From UMGS1781 sp045628105 (lineage in GTDB: Bacteria > Bacillota > Clostridia > TANB77 > CAG-508): DNA of 23,217 nucleotides. The notes beneath the pieces are model-generated. The model did no database searches. It worked only from the letters and a program-made list of their open reading frames with translations, and had not been told where the DNA came from. Within the stretch, counting starts at the first letter, position 1, and every line of letters begins with the position of its first letter. The DNA is taken from assembly GCA_045628105.1 (NCBI GenBank), contig JAZQOX010000027.1, positions 1-23,217 on the forward strand, given 5' to 3'. This document shows positions 23,049 through 23,217 of the stretch, piece after piece. A program made the translations under genes and the position numbers.

Positions 23049-23217
23049 TTAAATATTAGACCACATTCCCTCGGTACCATCTGGATTCATCATTCTTCCC
23101 CAATCAGGTTCGTATTCACCATCTTTTTCAGGTCCGTGAGACTGAGCATTTTCAGAAAAATAAAAATCTCTTGGGAACATACTTTGACCAATATAAAATA
23201 ATCCATCAGTCTTGTCA
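23049..23217 (-). CDS. Second prepilin-like gene, 3' end only
   Basis: The last 56 codons of a gene whose start lies beyond the right edge. The protein ends DKTDGLFYIGQSMFPRDFYF, then a Glu/Asp-rich stretch and PDGTEGMWSNI. It equals the end of the neighbouring frameshifted gene except for the last few residues (WSNI against WINL) and one Ile/Met change. The frame is clean to the edge. It is therefore a tandem paralogue, likely also with a prepilin-type N-terminus, which cannot be seen. The Trp- and Asp-rich tail suggests a surface-exposed C-terminus. Confidence 0.68.
   Translation of the reverse strand, partial: DKTDGLFYIGQSMFPRDFYFSENAQSHGPEKDGEYEPDWGRMMNPDGTEGMWSNI
23061..23217. repeat. 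157-bp direct repeat, copy 2 (reaches window edge)
   Basis: Partner of 22360-22516 at an offset of 701 bases, one mismatch in 157 visible positions. Identity begins just inside the stop codons and is still unbroken at the edge. Confidence 0.93.

Noticed and set aside
23019..23201. Plus-strand frame repeated at 22300-22500
   Set aside because: The similarity of these two plus-strand frames is just the reverse of the duplicated prepilin-like tail; neither has a binding site.

Overview
The window comes from a very AT-rich, low-GC Gram-positive bacterium, most likely an uncultured gut-type Clostridia/Firmicutes member. The evidence is strong purine-rich (GGAGG, GAGGTG) ribosome binding sites, sigma-A promoters with extended TGn-10 boxes, a long glutamyl-tRNA synthetase, SipW-type (serine/histidine) signal peptidases, and prepilin-like N-termini of the 'KGITLVALIITII' kind. 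No tRNA, rRNA, CRISPR array, transposase or phage gene was seen, and no gene-free stretch reaches 300 bases.

Layout. (1) Positions 1-4245, minus strand: a housekeeping/envelope operon, read right to left. It holds a small two-helix membrane protein, an N-acetylhexosamine 1-kinase-like kinase overlapping gltX, and a membrane-anchored zinc metalloprotease that runs off the left edge. Its promoter (4277-4305) is back to back with the promoter of a lone plus-strand gene (4387-5883) encoding an unrecognised coiled-coil/linker protein. (2) Positions 5910-19187: a dense locus of 15 genes, the main interest. (3) Positions 19422-22244: uvrA. (4) Positions 22348-23217: two tandem prepilin-like genes with almost identical 3' ends. 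The first is frameshifted and the second is cut by the window edge.

The 5910-19187 locus forms two minus-strand transcription units separated by one plus-strand gene. The upstream unit starts at a good promoter (19252-19279) and reads: a signal-peptidase-like protein that has lost its catalytic residues, a TasA/camelysin-like secreted protein, an active-looking SipW-type signal peptidase, two more small secreted or anchored proteins, a cytosolic protein with a possible degenerate EAL-like end, a membrane-anchored McrB-like AAA+ ATPase, a DUF2357-like partner without a visible nuclease, a second SipW-type peptidase, and another TasA-like protein. It ends at a bidirectional terminator. The downstream unit reads: a membrane-anchored accessory protein, the largest secreted protein (probable major subunit), a 41-residue protein, a 533-residue coiled-coil protein and a third SipW-type peptidase, then a terminator. 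Between the units, a plus-strand TasA-like gene shares an intergenic region with the second unit; that region carries four ATTACA-type repeats spaced exactly 11 bp apart.

The best reading, which is inference, is a dedicated surface-fibre or extracellular-matrix assembly system. Several SipW-like peptidases would mature a set of TasA/camelysin-like subunits, and a membrane-bound AAA+ ATPase with a DUF2357-like partner and coiled-coil proteins would act on the cytoplasmic face to power or gate assembly. I know SipW/TasA systems from Bacillus, but not with an AAA+/DUF2357 pair, three peptidases and a pseudopeptidase.
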